Made by a program: the position numbers and the translations under genes. This document shows, piece by piece, positions 7,849-16,801 of a stretch of DNA of 64,000 bases (positions within the stretch are counted from its first letter, which is position 1; every line of letters starts with the position of its first letter). Location: NCBI GenBank assembly GCA_947629685.1, contig CANREP010000001.1, forward strand, positions 1-64,000. Direction: 5' to 3'. Source of the stretch: an uncultured Phascolarctobacterium sp. (GTDB lineage Bacteria; Bacillota; Negativicutes; Acidaminococcales; Acidaminococcaceae). The notes beneath the pieces were generated by a model. It saw only the letters and a program-made list of their open reading frames with translations, searched no databases and was not told the DNA's origin.

Positions 7849-8657
7849 TATTTCTCCTCCTTCCCTGCTTCAGATGCTTCGGGAGCAGTGCCGTATCTCA
7901 TGCGGTAGCATTTCTTGTACAGCCATTCGGTCATGGGCAGACCCATCCAGATGGACATGTACAGGCCGTCCAGGCCGGAAAGCATATTGCTGGCTGCGCC
8001 GAAAGCGGCAATCTGGTTGGCCATATCGGGATACATGGCGCTCAAAGAGCCGACAGCGGCGGTCATCATGCTGGCAGAGCCTACGCCGGCAGCCATTGCC
8101 AGGGCATAGGGATGGAACGGCAGAGTGGAAGAAGCGATGCTGGCCATCAAGCCGAAGAAGATGGTACCGAATACGGTACCGGCAATATAAACGCCCATAA
8201 CGCCGCGGCCTTCGCTGCTGTCCAGGCCAAAGCGTTCGCCGATCAGAGCCACGTTAGGCTCGCGGGCGATGGAGTGTGCAGCGCCGATAGTTTCGCGTTT
8301 AAGACCCAAAAGTACAGCCACGGGCACGCCGATGAGCACGGTGCCCAGGTTGCCGAATTCCTGCAGGATCAGCGCCGGAGAAGCGGCGATAATCTTAGGC
8401 AGGGTGGGCCCTACGAGGGTGCCGTAACGCGCCATGAGCAGCATCAGGGTGATGCCTAAAAGAGCGCTGGCGTCATGCATTTCCTTTTTGCCGGAAAGAT
8501 TTAAAAATTTCGGCGTGGTCAAAATACCGATCATCAGCGCATAGAGCATGGGCAGCAAAACAATGGTGCCTACGCCGATTTTGAAAGTATGGGCGCCGAT
8601 AAGTTCAGCCACGATGATCAGCGCCAGAATGATTGCGTGCAGTTTGATGTTATACAA
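7848..8657 (-). CDS. DUF3100-type integral membrane protein
   Basis: A 269-residue protein with about eight membrane helices and a short charged C-terminal tail (EASEAGKEEK). Glycine/serine-rich segments such as AGVGSASMMTAAVGSLS resemble substrate-path regions of secondary transporters. I assign DUF3100 from general resemblance and context, not from a search. It lies 17 bp after the M20 amidohydrolase and overlaps the small membrane gene by one base. The three genes form an operon ending at the 7361 terminator. Confidence 0.68.
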   Translation of the reverse strand: MYNIKLHAIILALIIVAELIGAHTFKIGVGTIVLLPMLYALMIGILTTPKFLNLSGKKEMHDASALLGITLMLLMARYGTLVGPTLPKIIAASPALILQEFGNLGTVLIGVPVAVLLGLKRETIGAAHSIAREPNVALIGERFGLDSSEGRGVMGVYIAGTVFGTIFFGLMASIASSTLPFHPYALAMAAGVGSASMMTAAVGSLSAMYPDMANQIAAFGAASNMLSGLDGLYMSIWMGLPMTEWLYKKCYRMRYGTAPEASEAGKEEK

Positions 8658-8674
8658 TTACATCCCCTCCTTGT

Positions 8675-9985
8675 TTATTTGCTGAAATAGCTGTCAAATT
8701 TGGCAATGTACTGCTCCTTGGTCAGGATGGGTTTAAAGTCCGCCAGGATAGCCTTTGCTTCCGCCGCATCGTCATACAAGAGGTCGATGAGCGTCATGGC
8801 GAAAGCCTTGGCCGGCAGCAGTACGGCCGCCTTGAAATCTACCACTTTGAAGCCTTCCGTGTGCAGCAGCCCGTCCGTACCGCCGATAAACGGATGGATA
8901 ACGGGAATCAGGTGCGATACGTCGCCCATGTCGGTAGAGGCGCTGAAATGGCCTGCATCCTTAATAGCCACGTCCGGGAAAGCAAGCTGGGCATTTTCCA
9001 CAAACAGCTCGTTCATACGTTTATTACAGGACAGCGGCATCATGCCGGGCATGGTCTCGATGACTGTTTCCGCCCCTACGGCGTCGCCGCCGGCCTTGAG
9101 CGCCGCATCCACACGGCTGTGGGTATTGTCGATAGCGTCCATGGTCTTGGCGCGTACATACAGCTCCATCCTGACATCCGCGGGTACGGAGTTGACGATG
9201 TCGCCGCCCTTGGTGATGATAGGATGCACGCGCACCACGTCCTGCTCACGGAAAGTCTCGCGCAGGGCGTTGATGCCCATCAGGCCCAGCATAGCCGCGT
9301 TCAGGGCGTTGATGCCTTCGTGGGGAGCATCGGCAGCGTGAGCAACCTGGCCGATGTAGCGCACGGTCTTGCCTACGAAGCCGTTGCTGCTGTCGCCTAC
9401 AGAAACAGTGGGTTCCGGCATATTCTTGTCGGCGTGCATCTGCATGGCCATGTCGATATCGTCAAAAGCGCCTTCGTAAATCAGCTGTCCCTTGCCGCTT
9501 AAAAAGTGCAGCTTGCCTTCCTTAACCAGTTTTTTGCGGAAAGCCAGCTCGATATATTCCTCTGCCGGTACGCCGAAGAAAACTACGTCGCCTGCCAGAT
9601 GCTGCAGCGCGTCGGATTTCATAATACCGCAGGCCGCGCCCAGCATGGCGGCAATCTGCAGGTTGTGGCCGCAGGCGTGAGCCGCGCCGGTCAGCGGGTC
9701 AGCCTTGCAGCTGTCTGGACAGGTAATGGCGTCCAGCTCGCCCAGCACTGCCGCTGTCGGTCCTTCCTTAGCGCCTTTGGCACGGGCCTTGACACCGTTG
9801 ATGGCCAGCCCCGTCTGCGGGTCGAGTCCCAGTTCGCGCATAAAGTCCGCCACCTTGGCCGCCGTCTTGACTTCTTTAAAGCCCAGTTCCGGCTCGTCGG
9901 CAATGCTGTCGGCAACGGCCTTAATCTTGTCGGCATAAGCGTCGATGACGGCGCAGACCTGTTGTTTAAGATTTTCCTTATTCAA
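8675..9985 (-). CDS. M20 family amidohydrolase (AbgB/hippurate hydrolase-like)
   Basis: A cytoplasmic zinc amidohydrolase of 436 residues. The metal-site motifs GELDAI, HACGHN and GVPAEE are in order, and the lid domain around VRYIGQVAHAADAPHEGINAL is intact. The length and the HAADAPHEG segment fit the aminobenzoyl-glutamate/indole-acetyl-amino-acid type rather than dipeptidases. As first gene of an operon with two membrane proteins it may hydrolyse an imported N-acyl amino acid. A second, shorter M20 enzyme lies at 56.8 kb with different neighbours. ATG at 9985 follows GGAGGTTGGAAAAATCTTGA, a usable though distant site. Confidence 0.88.
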   Translation of the reverse strand: MNKENLKQQVCAVIDAYADKIKAVADSIADEPELGFKEVKTAAKVADFMRELGLDPQTGLAINGVKARAKGAKEGPTAAVLGELDAITCPDSCKADPLTGAAHACGHNLQIAAMLGAACGIMKSDALQHLAGDVVFFGVPAEEYIELAFRKKLVKEGKLHFLSGKGQLIYEGAFDDIDMAMQMHADKNMPEPTVSVGDSSNGFVGKTVRYIGQVAHAADAPHEGINALNAAMLGLMGINALRETFREQDVVRVHPIITKGGDIVNSVPADVRMELYVRAKTMDAIDNTHSRVDAALKAGGDAVGAETVIETMPGMMPLSCNKRMNELFVENAQLAFPDVAIKDAGHFSASTDMGDVSHLIPVIHPFIGGTDGLLHTEGFKVVDFKAAVLLPAKAFAMTLIDLLYDDAAEAKAILADFKPILTKEQYIAKFDSYFSK

Positions 9986-10326
9986 GATTTTTCCAACCTC
10001 CCTGATGTCATGTATAAAGCAAACGGGGCAGGCCAGGCTGCCCCTTACAATAAATCAACTTGTCAAAATCACCGAAGCTGCTGCGCGATACCGGCCGCGC
10101 TGCCAAAACGGCTGTAATGATTTTCAGCCGTATTTGCTTCTGTGCCTTTATTGTATCACTATATGCTGATTTTAACAATACTATTTGTACAATACTGTAA
10201 GACTGATAAGTCAGGATTGTTTTCTAATCTGACAAATGTCTATATTTTGCATTTTTATTTACCTTTTTGCCGCGGCTATGCTAAAATATAATATCATTAA
10301 ATATTTTTACAGAAAGGAGCCTTAGC
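9986..10326. other. Divergent intergenic region between the M20 operon and cysE
   Basis: This 341-bp gap holds the promoters of both directions. A hairpin GGGGCAG/CTGCCCC at 10025-10044 lies in the probable leader of the M20 operon; a T-run does not follow, so it is not a clear terminator. An imperfect dyad GACTGATAAGTC lies near 10201-10215. Close to cysE, TTTACC-18 nt-TAAAAT (about 10259-10288) is a weak promoter candidate. No small gene seen. Confidence 0.5.
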
Positions 10327-11061
10327 ATGTTCCCTCAGATGAAACAAGATTTGAATGTTATTATGCAGCGCGATCCTGCTGCCAAAACAAGGCTGGAGGC
10401 CGCGCTCTGTTATCCCGGGCTTCATGCCATCTGGCTCCACCGTATCGCCCACTATTTCTACAATAAAGGCTGGGTGGTCATCCCCCGTATGCTGAACACC
10501 TTCTCCCGTTTTCTGACGGGCATTGATATCCATCCCGGCGCCAAACTGGGTCCGGGGCTTTTCATCGACCACGGCATGGGCCTGGTCATCGGCGAGACTG
10601 CCGAGCTGGGCAGCAACGTGACGTTGTACCAGGGCGTAACCCTGGGCGGCACCGGCAAGGAGAAAGGCAAACGCCATCCCACCATCGGTAATAACGTAGT
10701 TATTTCAAGCGGCGCCAAAGTACTGGGCTCTTTCACCGTCGGCGATAACTCCAAAATCGGCAGCGGCAGCGTCGTTTTAAAAGAAGTGCCGCCCAACTCC
10801 GTCGTCGTCGGCATCCCGGGACGCATCGTGGCCAAGGATGGCATCCGCGTCAGCTCCGCCAGCGGCGAAGACCTGGTCGACCTGAACCATGACCGCCTGC
10901 CCGACCCCGTAGCCGATTACGAAGAAAGACTGGCCCGTCATATGGAAGAAATCAATAACCATCTGATGCAGCTGGAAAGCCTGATTTACGGGCGTAAAAC
11001 TTCCATCAAGTATCAGGATACCGAAAAGCAAGATTCCGAAACGAAAAAAAGAGGTAAGTAA
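10327..11061 (+). CDS. cysE: Serine O-acetyltransferase CysE
   Basis: This enzyme makes O-acetylserine from serine and acetyl-CoA, the first step to cysteine. It has 244 residues with the N-terminal helical domain (CYPGLHAIWLHRIAHYFY) and left-handed beta-helix hexapeptides from about residue 70, including the active-site stretch GLFIDHGMGLVIGETAE and TLGGTGKEKGKRHP. The C-terminus is longer than minimal and ends in a lysine-rich tail (DSETKKRGK). AGAAAGGAG precedes the ATG. The next gene, gltD, starts two bases after the stop, so the pair is co-transcribed. No cysK is adjacent. Confidence 0.95.
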   Translation: MFPQMKQDLNVIMQRDPAAKTRLEAALCYPGLHAIWLHRIAHYFYNKGWVVIPRMLNTFSRFLTGIDIHPGAKLGPGLFIDHGMGLVIGETAELGSNVTLYQGVTLGGTGKEKGKRHPTIGNNVVISSGAKVLGSFTVGDNSKIGSGSVVLKEVPPNSVVVGIPGRIVAKDGIRVSSASGEDLVDLNHDRLPDPVADYEERLARHMEEINNHLMQLESLIYGRKTSIKYQDTEKQDSETKKRGK

Positions 11062-11063
11062 CC

Positions 11064-12437
11064 ATGAGCAGAACCATGACTACAGCCGAAGCCATCAGCG
11101 AGGCGAGACGCTGCCTGAACTGCGCCCGTCCCACCTGCCGCACCGGCTGCCCTATTGAAAACAATATCCCCCAGTTTATCCGCGCACTGAGCGAGGGCAA
11201 TATCGGCTCCGCCTATGAAATCATCTCCGAGCGCAGCAACCTGCCCGCCATCTGCGGACGCGTCTGCCCCCATGAACGCCAGTGCGAGGCTCACTGCGTG
11301 CTGACCAAGAAAAAATGCGGCATCGAGATCGGCAGTCTGGAAATGTTCGTCGCCGACTTTGCCCACGACAACGATTTAAAACCTATCCCGCCCTCCACCG
11401 GGCAGCGCGGCAGAGTCGCCGTCATCGGCTCCGGCCCTGCCGGCCTTACGGTAGCAGGCGACCTGGCGAAAATGGATTTTGCCGTAACTATTTTTGAAGC
11501 GCAGAGCGAGCCGGGCGGCGTGCTGCTGTTCGGCATCCCGGAATTCCGCCTGCAAAAAGACGTTGTGCGCCGTGAGATTACCGAGCTGCTGCACCTGGGC
11601 GTAGAGATACGCACCAACCAGCTGGCCGGCGTCGACTTTACCGTAGACGACCTGTTTGCCCAAGGCTACGACGCCATCTTCATGGGCACCGGCACCTCGC
11701 TGCCCCGCACGCTGGACATCCCCGGCAAGGAACTGACCGGTATCCTCACCGCCACCTATTTCCTGCGCACCGTCGTGCTGGCTGACAGCGGCAAACTGGA
11801 CGAAAGCGAAACCGTACTGCATACCGGCGATAACGTCATCGTCGTCGGCGCCGGCAACGTGGCTATGGACGCAGCCCGCACCGCAGTACGCCGCGGCGCG
11901 AAAAACGTCAACGTCGTTTACCACAAGAGCGAAGACCATATCTCCGCCCTGCCGTCGGAATACAACGCCGCCGTAAAAGAAGGCGTGCAGTTTAACTTCC
12001 TTAAGCAGCCCATGGCTTATCTGAACAAAAAGCAGATGCGCGCGCTCAATAATATCCGCCGCCATCCCTGCAAGGCAGATGAAACCGAGGTAGCAGGGCT
12101 CCTGCTGCAGAACATTACCCAGACTGCCGACGGCCAGTTTATCGCCGAAGGCGGCCAGGAAGTAATGCCCTGCGACTGCGTCATCCTGGCGGTGGGTCAG
12201 AAACCCGCAGCCCGCATCGTATCGACTACCAAAGGCATCCAGGTAGACGACCGCGGCTTCGTCATCACCCGTGAACGCCCCTACGGCATGACGACCCGTC
12301 CCGGCGTTTTCAGCAGCGGCGACGTAGTACACGGCCCGGCCACCGTCGTCTTAGCTATGAAGGAATCTAAGAAAGTAGCGGCAGGCATCGCCCAGTACAT
12401 CGACGCCAAGAAGCTTCTGGCTGACTGCGTAGAATAA
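11064..12437 (+). CDS. gltD: GltD/NfnB-type NAD(P)-dependent flavoprotein (glutamate synthase small-subunit family)
   Basis: A 457-residue flavoprotein that passes electrons from NAD(P)H through FAD and 4Fe-4S clusters. N-terminal cysteines CLNCARPTCRTGCP and CGRVCPHERQCEAHC hold the clusters, GSGPAGLTVAGDLA binds FAD, VVGAGNVAMDAARTA binds the nicotinamide cofactor, and GVFSSGDVVHG closes the FAD site. No glutamate synthase large subunit or NfnA partner is adjacent. It may act with a remote partner or as a stand-alone oxidoreductase. It is coupled to cysE (2-bp gap), an unusual pairing. A terminator follows at 12446. Confidence 0.85.
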   Translation: MSRTMTTAEAISEARRCLNCARPTCRTGCPIENNIPQFIRALSEGNIGSAYEIISERSNLPAICGRVCPHERQCEAHCVLTKKKCGIEIGSLEMFVADFAHDNDLKPIPPSTGQRGRVAVIGSGPAGLTVAGDLAKMDFAVTIFEAQSEPGGVLLFGIPEFRLQKDVVRREITELLHLGVEIRTNQLAGVDFTVDDLFAQGYDAIFMGTGTSLPRTLDIPGKELTGILTATYFLRTVVLADSGKLDESETVLHTGDNVIVVGAGNVAMDAARTAVRRGAKNVNVVYHKSEDHISALPSEYNAAVKEGVQFNFLKQPMAYLNKKQMRALNNIRRHPCKADETEVAGLLLQNITQTADGQFIAEGGQEVMPCDCVILAVGQKPAARIVSTTKGIQVDDRGFVITRERPYGMTTRPGVFSSGDVVHGPATVVLAMKESKKVAAGIAQYIDAKKLLADCVE

Positions 12438-12445
12438 AAGTACAA

Positions 12446-12482
12446 ACAAAAAGCTCAGTCCTTTGTAGGACTGAGCTTTTTT
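12446..12482. terminator. Convergent terminator between gltD and cstA
   Basis: AAAAAGCTCAGTCC / GGACTGAGCTTTTTT with a short loop serves gltD on the plus strand and has an A-rich arm that could serve cstA on the minus strand. Confidence 0.85.
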
Positions 12483-12521
12483 GATTTTTATGTTATTTTA
12501 CATTAAAGGCAGGATCAGGAT

Positions 12522-14117
12522 TTATTCGGATTTGCTGTTTAAAGCGGCGTAAGCTTCTTTCAGCAGAGCCGCCGTCAGAATGAGCAGGATGACGGAAATG
12601 CCGGTAACGATGGGATTAGCGTTATCGGACAAAATCATCTGCACGAGGGCTACGATGGTAGTTACCAGCATGAAGCCCATAGGATACATAATAAAGCCGG
12701 CGTTTTTCTTCAGCGCGCGGATTACCCATACTCCCAATGCCAGCAGGGCGATAGCTGCTACCAGCTGGTTAGTTGCGCCGAATACCGGCCAGATCATCTG
12801 CCAAGCGGCAACCTTGCCGGTCTTGACGAAGATCAGCGCCAGCGCCACAGCCACGCTGATGCCGGTAGCCAGATATTTGTTCAGGCTCATACCGGTAAAT
12901 TCCTGCAGCTGATAACGGGCCAGGCGGGTCGCAGTATCAAGGGACGTCAGGATGAAAGAGTTCAGCGCCAAGAGGCCGATAGCAGTGCCCAGACGCGGAG
13001 AAATACCTATCAGGGTAGCAAATTGGCCCAGGCCCTGTCCGTATACAACGGTGGGGCCGCCTTTAGGCATATCGCCCAGCATCATGATGGTACCCAGGGC
13101 GATAACGCCTACCACGCCTTCCAGCAGCATAGCGCCATAACCTACGGCAACAGCGTCGGTCTCACGGGAAAGCTGTTTGGAAGTGGTGCCGGAAGCTACC
13201 AGGGAATGGAAGCCGGAAATTGCGCCGCAGGCCACGGTAATAAAGAGCAGCGGCCACAGCCAGTCGCCGGCAGGAGTGATGAAACCTTTGAACGCCGGCA
13301 GCTTAACTTCATAGCCTGCGCCGCCGAAGATCATACCCACGCCGCCCAGGAAAACGGAGAAGTACAGCATATAAGACGCCAGGTAGTCGCGAGGTTGCAG
13401 CAGCAGCCATACGGGCAGGATGGAAGCGGCAAAGATATAGACGATCAGCACGCCGCGCCAGAAATCAACGCTCATGTTGAAAGTACCCTGTACCCAGGAG
13501 CTTTCGATACCGAAAACCAGCGCCCCGAACAGGATGGGGATCATGATGATGGTGCTGACTTTCAGAGAAATATTAAAACGGTAGATAGCAACGCCGAACA
13601 CCATAGCCATGAAAATATATAAGGTAGCCGTAAAGGCAACAGCCGGATCAGCCGCAAATGTCTGCGCTGCCAGTTCCAGGAATACGGCGATGACCAGCGT
13701 CAGGCTCAGCCAGGTAAAAGCCAAAAACAGCTTGTGGCCGCGCGCGCCAATCCATTGACGAACAACCTCGCCGATGGACATGCCTTTATGACGGATAGAA
13801 GCCACCAGCGCGCCCATGTCATGTACGCCGCCGAAGAAGATGCAGCCGACGATAATCCATAAAAATGTAGGCAGCCAGCCTAATACGGCAGCCGCAGCGA
13901 TGGGTCCGACAACGGGGCCTGCGCCGGCGATGGAAGCGAAGTGATGGCCCATCAGCACGGCAGGATGCGCCGGACAGTAGTCGATATTATCCTGAAACTC
14001 CTTGGCCGGAGTTTCTTTTTTGGGGTCGAGTCCGTAGAAACGGCTCTGAAAACCGCCATACCATTTATAGGCAATGGCAAAACACACCAGTGTGATAACA
14101 AATAATGCCAATAACAT
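12522..14117 (-). CDS. cstA: CstA family carbon-starvation/pyruvate transporter
   Basis: A polytopic membrane protein of 531 residues with more than a dozen helices. The CstA signature near the N-terminus is clear: AYKWYGGFQSRFYGLD, then CPAHPAVLMGHHFASIAGAGPVVGP and GGVHDMGALVASIRHKGMS. Members import pyruvate or peptides when carbon is scarce; the shorter form here resembles the BtsT-like set. GGGAAGGTAATATC precedes the ATG. It is transcribed after the 126-residue unknown gene with a 36-bp gap, so it may share that transcript or have its own promoter. Confidence 0.92.
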   Translation of the reverse strand: MLLALFVITLVCFAIAYKWYGGFQSRFYGLDPKKETPAKEFQDNIDYCPAHPAVLMGHHFASIAGAGPVVGPIAAAAVLGWLPTFLWIIVGCIFFGGVHDMGALVASIRHKGMSIGEVVRQWIGARGHKLFLAFTWLSLTLVIAVFLELAAQTFAADPAVAFTATLYIFMAMVFGVAIYRFNISLKVSTIIMIPILFGALVFGIESSWVQGTFNMSVDFWRGVLIVYIFAASILPVWLLLQPRDYLASYMLYFSVFLGGVGMIFGGAGYEVKLPAFKGFITPAGDWLWPLLFITVACGAISGFHSLVASGTTSKQLSRETDAVAVGYGAMLLEGVVGVIALGTIMMLGDMPKGGPTVVYGQGLGQFATLIGISPRLGTAIGLLALNSFILTSLDTATRLARYQLQEFTGMSLNKYLATGISVAVALALIFVKTGKVAAWQMIWPVFGATNQLVAAIALLALGVWVIRALKKNAGFIMYPMGFMLVTTIVALVQMILSDNANPIVTGISVILLILTAALLKEAYAALNSKSE

Positions 14118-14153
14118 GATATTACCTTCCCTTATTAAAAATATAGTCCAACA

Positions 14154-14534
14154 TCAGTCTTTCTGTTCCGCCAGATAAATCAAATCCGCAAATCTTTTTT
14201 CCTGGTCTCCTTTCCTGTAATGTAAAATTTCCAGCCAGCCTTTTAATCCCAGCCAGTAGGATTTAACCTGCAATTCTGAAAACTCGCTGTCCGCCAGCAG
14301 GAAACGGTGTTTCATCACGTCCTCCTGCGGCTGCCAGTTAGCTTTCAGCCACTGGGCCGACTGCCTGCCCTGATGACTGGTAATGATATAGTCCTCAGCG
14401 CTGTAGCGGCCAATCTCGCCTGCCAGACAGTCTTTGACAAAATCCATGCGCCGATGCCAGCCGCGCATCCCGCCGCCTTCCCACGGCTCAAACCCGTAGT
14501 CGGCAAGCATTGCTGTCCATTTTTCGCTGTCCAT
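14154..14534 (-). CDS. Unknown 126-residue protein coupled to the CHAD gene
   Basis: No family recognised. Soluble and tryptophan-rich (GWHRRM, WLKANWQ, SYWLGLKGWLEI), with the C-terminal helix EKRFADLIYLAEQK. The track start at 14585 lies inside the CHAD gene. The ATG at 14534 overlaps the CHAD stop by one base (TGATG), implying translational coupling and so I use it. Tight coupling to a polyphosphate-binding CHAD protein hints at a related role, but nothing in the sequence proves it. Confidence 0.65.
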   Translation of the reverse strand: MDSEKWTAMLADYGFEPWEGGGMRGWHRRMDFVKDCLAGEIGRYSAEDYIITSHQGRQSAQWLKANWQPQEDVMKHRFLLADSEFSELQVKSYWLGLKGWLEILHYRKGDQEKRFADLIYLAEQKD

Positions 14535-15811
14535 CACAGATATTCCTCCCGCCACTCCTGCATACAGCTGCAGAAATCTTCCCACAGCTCCGGCAGACTG
14601 GTAAGGACAGCCTCGCTCCGGGCGCTGTCCCAGCCGCGGAACATGGCTCCCTCGCAGCGCAGTTCAGCATTATCCTGATGGGCAGAGACTATTTCTTCGA
14701 TCAGATGGTCGTTGACATAGTTGTCATGCAGCAGTCCCAGCATATCCTGCAAATTTTTTAACCGCCGCAGCAGCAGAGACGGGACGGGGATTTCCGGCGC
14801 GGCCTGCAAAGCATAACGGAAACGCTTAATCTTGATGCGCACTTTATGCAGCTGCTCCATATTCTCCACGTCGGGATACCGCTCCGGCAGCTGCAGCAGC
14901 CTGTCGCACCAGGCGGACAGACGCTGCCGCAGGAAACCGCGCAGCCGCAGCTGCCGCATTTCCTTGCGCAGAGGCAGGCTGTACAGCAGCAGCAAAAAGT
15001 CCAGCAAGGCGGAAGTCATGGCGTTGATGCTGCTCAGATGCAGCACCTTCTTGGCCTGACGCTGCCGCCGTTCCTGCAGCAGCCGTTCCAGTTCCAGCGG
15101 CTGCTCGTTCTCTTCCTGCCTGCCTTTGCGGATCTTCATGCAGGTCAGCAGCGCCACGTCATATTCCCTGGCGCCGCCCAGCATATCCGTCCATTTCTTA
15201 AATTCCGCTTTCCAGTACAGCAGCTTGGCCTCCGGCAGCAGCGGTTTAAACAACGCCAGCGAGGAACGCAGGCGGCGCAGCTTGACGCGCAGCTGCCGCA
15301 CCGACGGTTTTTCGCCGGGCTGCTGCAGAAAGGTGCCCCACAGCTTGCTGACGTTATACACCTGTACCGGCAAGTGACAGTTCAGGATCGTGGCTACGCT
15401 GTCCTCATCATATAAGGGCAGGTCCTCCAGCCGGAACCTGCCGCGCTGCTGCTGCACCCGCAAAAGCAGATCCGGCTCTTCCAGCACAAAATGCAGCCTG
15501 CCGCCCAACAGCTTTTTCAGCAGCCGCTGGACCGCAGGCAGGCTGCGGTTATCATATTCAATGACCACATCGTGGATTGGCAGCAGTCTGTCGCTGACTA
15601 CCATGATGCCGCTCAGGCAGGTAACCTTATAGTCCTTGCTGCCCGGTACGGCAAATTTATAGCTGCTGTATTTCAGCAGGTCGTTATCCGGCAGGTATTT
15701 TTCTTTCTGCCTTGTTTTTTCTGCTGCCAGCGGCAGGAGCTTTTTGACAGCATCCAGCAGCTGGCTCTTGTTTTTGACATTGATGCCGTGCAGGCAGAGT
15801 TTATGTTTCAT
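14534..15811 (-). CDS. CHAD domain protein (polyphosphate-associated)
   Basis: CHAD domains are helical bundles that bind inorganic polyphosphate through conserved histidines and basic residues. The C-terminal domain from about residue 175 shows the two repeats: RQLRVKLRRLRSSLALFKP and LHKVRIKIKRFRYAL. The first repeat has Arg where the family usually has His (VRQLR instead of VHQLR). The second keeps its His. The N-terminal 170 residues contain no CYTH motif I recognise. I prefer the ATG at 15811, eight bases past the upstream stop with AAGGA in front, over 15835. It is co-transcribed with the 2-hydroxyacid dehydrogenase and the 126-residue gene. Confidence 0.8.
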   Translation of the reverse strand: MKHKLCLHGINVKNKSQLLDAVKKLLPLAAEKTRQKEKYLPDNDLLKYSSYKFAVPGSKDYKVTCLSGIMVVSDRLLPIHDVVIEYDNRSLPAVQRLLKKLLGGRLHFVLEEPDLLLRVQQQRGRFRLEDLPLYDEDSVATILNCHLPVQVYNVSKLWGTFLQQPGEKPSVRQLRVKLRRLRSSLALFKPLLPEAKLLYWKAEFKKWTDMLGGAREYDVALLTCMKIRKGRQEENEQPLELERLLQERRQRQAKKVLHLSSINAMTSALLDFLLLLYSLPLRKEMRQLRLRGFLRQRLSAWCDRLLQLPERYPDVENMEQLHKVRIKIKRFRYALQAAPEIPVPSLLLRRLKNLQDMLGLLHDNYVNDHLIEEIVSAHQDNAELRCEGAMFRGWDSARSEAVLTSLPELWEDFCSCMQEWREEYL

Positions 15812-15818
15812 TTCGTCT

Positions 15819-16796
15819 TTATTCCTTAATTTCATTTACCTGGGCGGGCAGGCGCTTGCCGCGCAGTCCGGCCAGGATGTTTTCCGCCGTCAGCAGCGCC
15901 ATGGCGTCCCGCGTTTCCACGGTAGACGAAGCGATATGTGGCGTCACGGTAAGGTTAGGCAGCGTCAGCAGTTCGTGTTCTCCCGGCAACGGTTCCGGGT
16001 CGGTAACATCCAGCGCAGCCGCAGCCAGCCAGCCCTCTTGCAAAGCAGTATACAGCGCATGACTGTCCACCACCGCACCCCGGGAGACGTTGATAAACGC
16101 AGCCGTGGGCTTCATCATGGCAAAGGCCCGCTCATTAAACATACCCTTGGTAGAAGGATTCAGCGTCACTGCCGCCACGACAAAATCCGACTGCGCCAGT
16201 AAATCTTCCCAGGCAGCATAGCTTACGCCCAGCTGCTCTTCATCAGCCCGGCGATGCCTGTTGTGATAGATGACGCGCATCTTGCTGGCCTGAGCCCGGA
16301 TAGCGATTTCCTGACCGATGCCGCCCATGCCCACGATGCCCAGCGTCTTGCCTGCCAGGTCGGTGCCGAAGCCCAGTCCGCGCCGCTGCCCCCACAGGCC
16401 GCTTTTTACATGTTCATTGCCGCGCACGATATGACGGGCGCAGTCAATAAGCAGCCCGTAAGCCAGGTCTGCCACAGCGTCGTTCAATACGCCTGGCGTA
16501 TTGCCGACGCGGATGCCGCGGGCAGTGCAGGCTGCTACATCTATATTGTCGTAGCCCACGGAAGCCTGAGCAATGACTTTGAGCCGCGGCGCTTTAGCCA
16601 GCAAAGCGGCGTCAATTTTAATATTGCCAGCAGAATACAGGGCGTCCGCCTGCGCCAGCCAGGCGTCAAACTGCTCTGCCGGCACACGCCCTCCCTGCTG
16701 CCATGACAATAACTGCACCTGCCCGTTTAACAAATCAAAAGCGGGCTGACGCATCTTACCGCTGGCCGCAACGACATATTGCTTTAAATCTTCCAC
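15819..16796 (-). CDS. D-2-hydroxyacid dehydrogenase (glyoxylate/hydroxypyruvate reductase-like)
   Basis: A cytoplasmic NAD(P)-dependent enzyme of about 325 residues. The nucleotide-binding loop is GMGGIGQEIA. The catalytic Arg lies in NVSRGAVVD, the acid in LDVTDPEPLPGEH and the His in TPHIASST. The QASVGYDNID and GIRVGNTPGVLNDAVADLA segments point to the glycerate/hydroxypyruvate reductase branch. The start is uncertain: GTG at 16805 overlaps the upstream stop, while GTG at 16796 has AAAGG eight bases ahead and is used here. It lies between a glyoxalase-family gene and the CHAD gene in one operon. Confidence 0.88.
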   Translation of the reverse strand: MEDLKQYVVAASGKMRQPAFDLLNGQVQLLSWQQGGRVPAEQFDAWLAQADALYSAGNIKIDAALLAKAPRLKVIAQASVGYDNIDVAACTARGIRVGNTPGVLNDAVADLAYGLLIDCARHIVRGNEHVKSGLWGQRRGLGFGTDLAGKTLGIVGMGGIGQEIAIRAQASKMRVIYHNRHRRADEEQLGVSYAAWEDLLAQSDFVVAAVTLNPSTKGMFNERAFAMMKPTAAFINVSRGAVVDSHALYTALQEGWLAAAALDVTDPEPLPGEHELLTLPNLTVTPHIASSTVETRDAMALLTAENILAGLRGKRLPAQVNEIKE

Positions 16797-16801
16797 ACGT
16801 C

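Noticed and set aside
10025-10044. GGGGCAG/CTGCCCC hairpin as a terminator or riboswitch for the M20 operon
   Set aside because: No T-run follows and no known aptamer motif is present; listed only as part of the intergenic region.
11376-12332. 318-residue antisense ORF opposite gltD
   Set aside because: Shadow frame of a GC-rich gene with all GltD motifs on the plus strand; no start signal.
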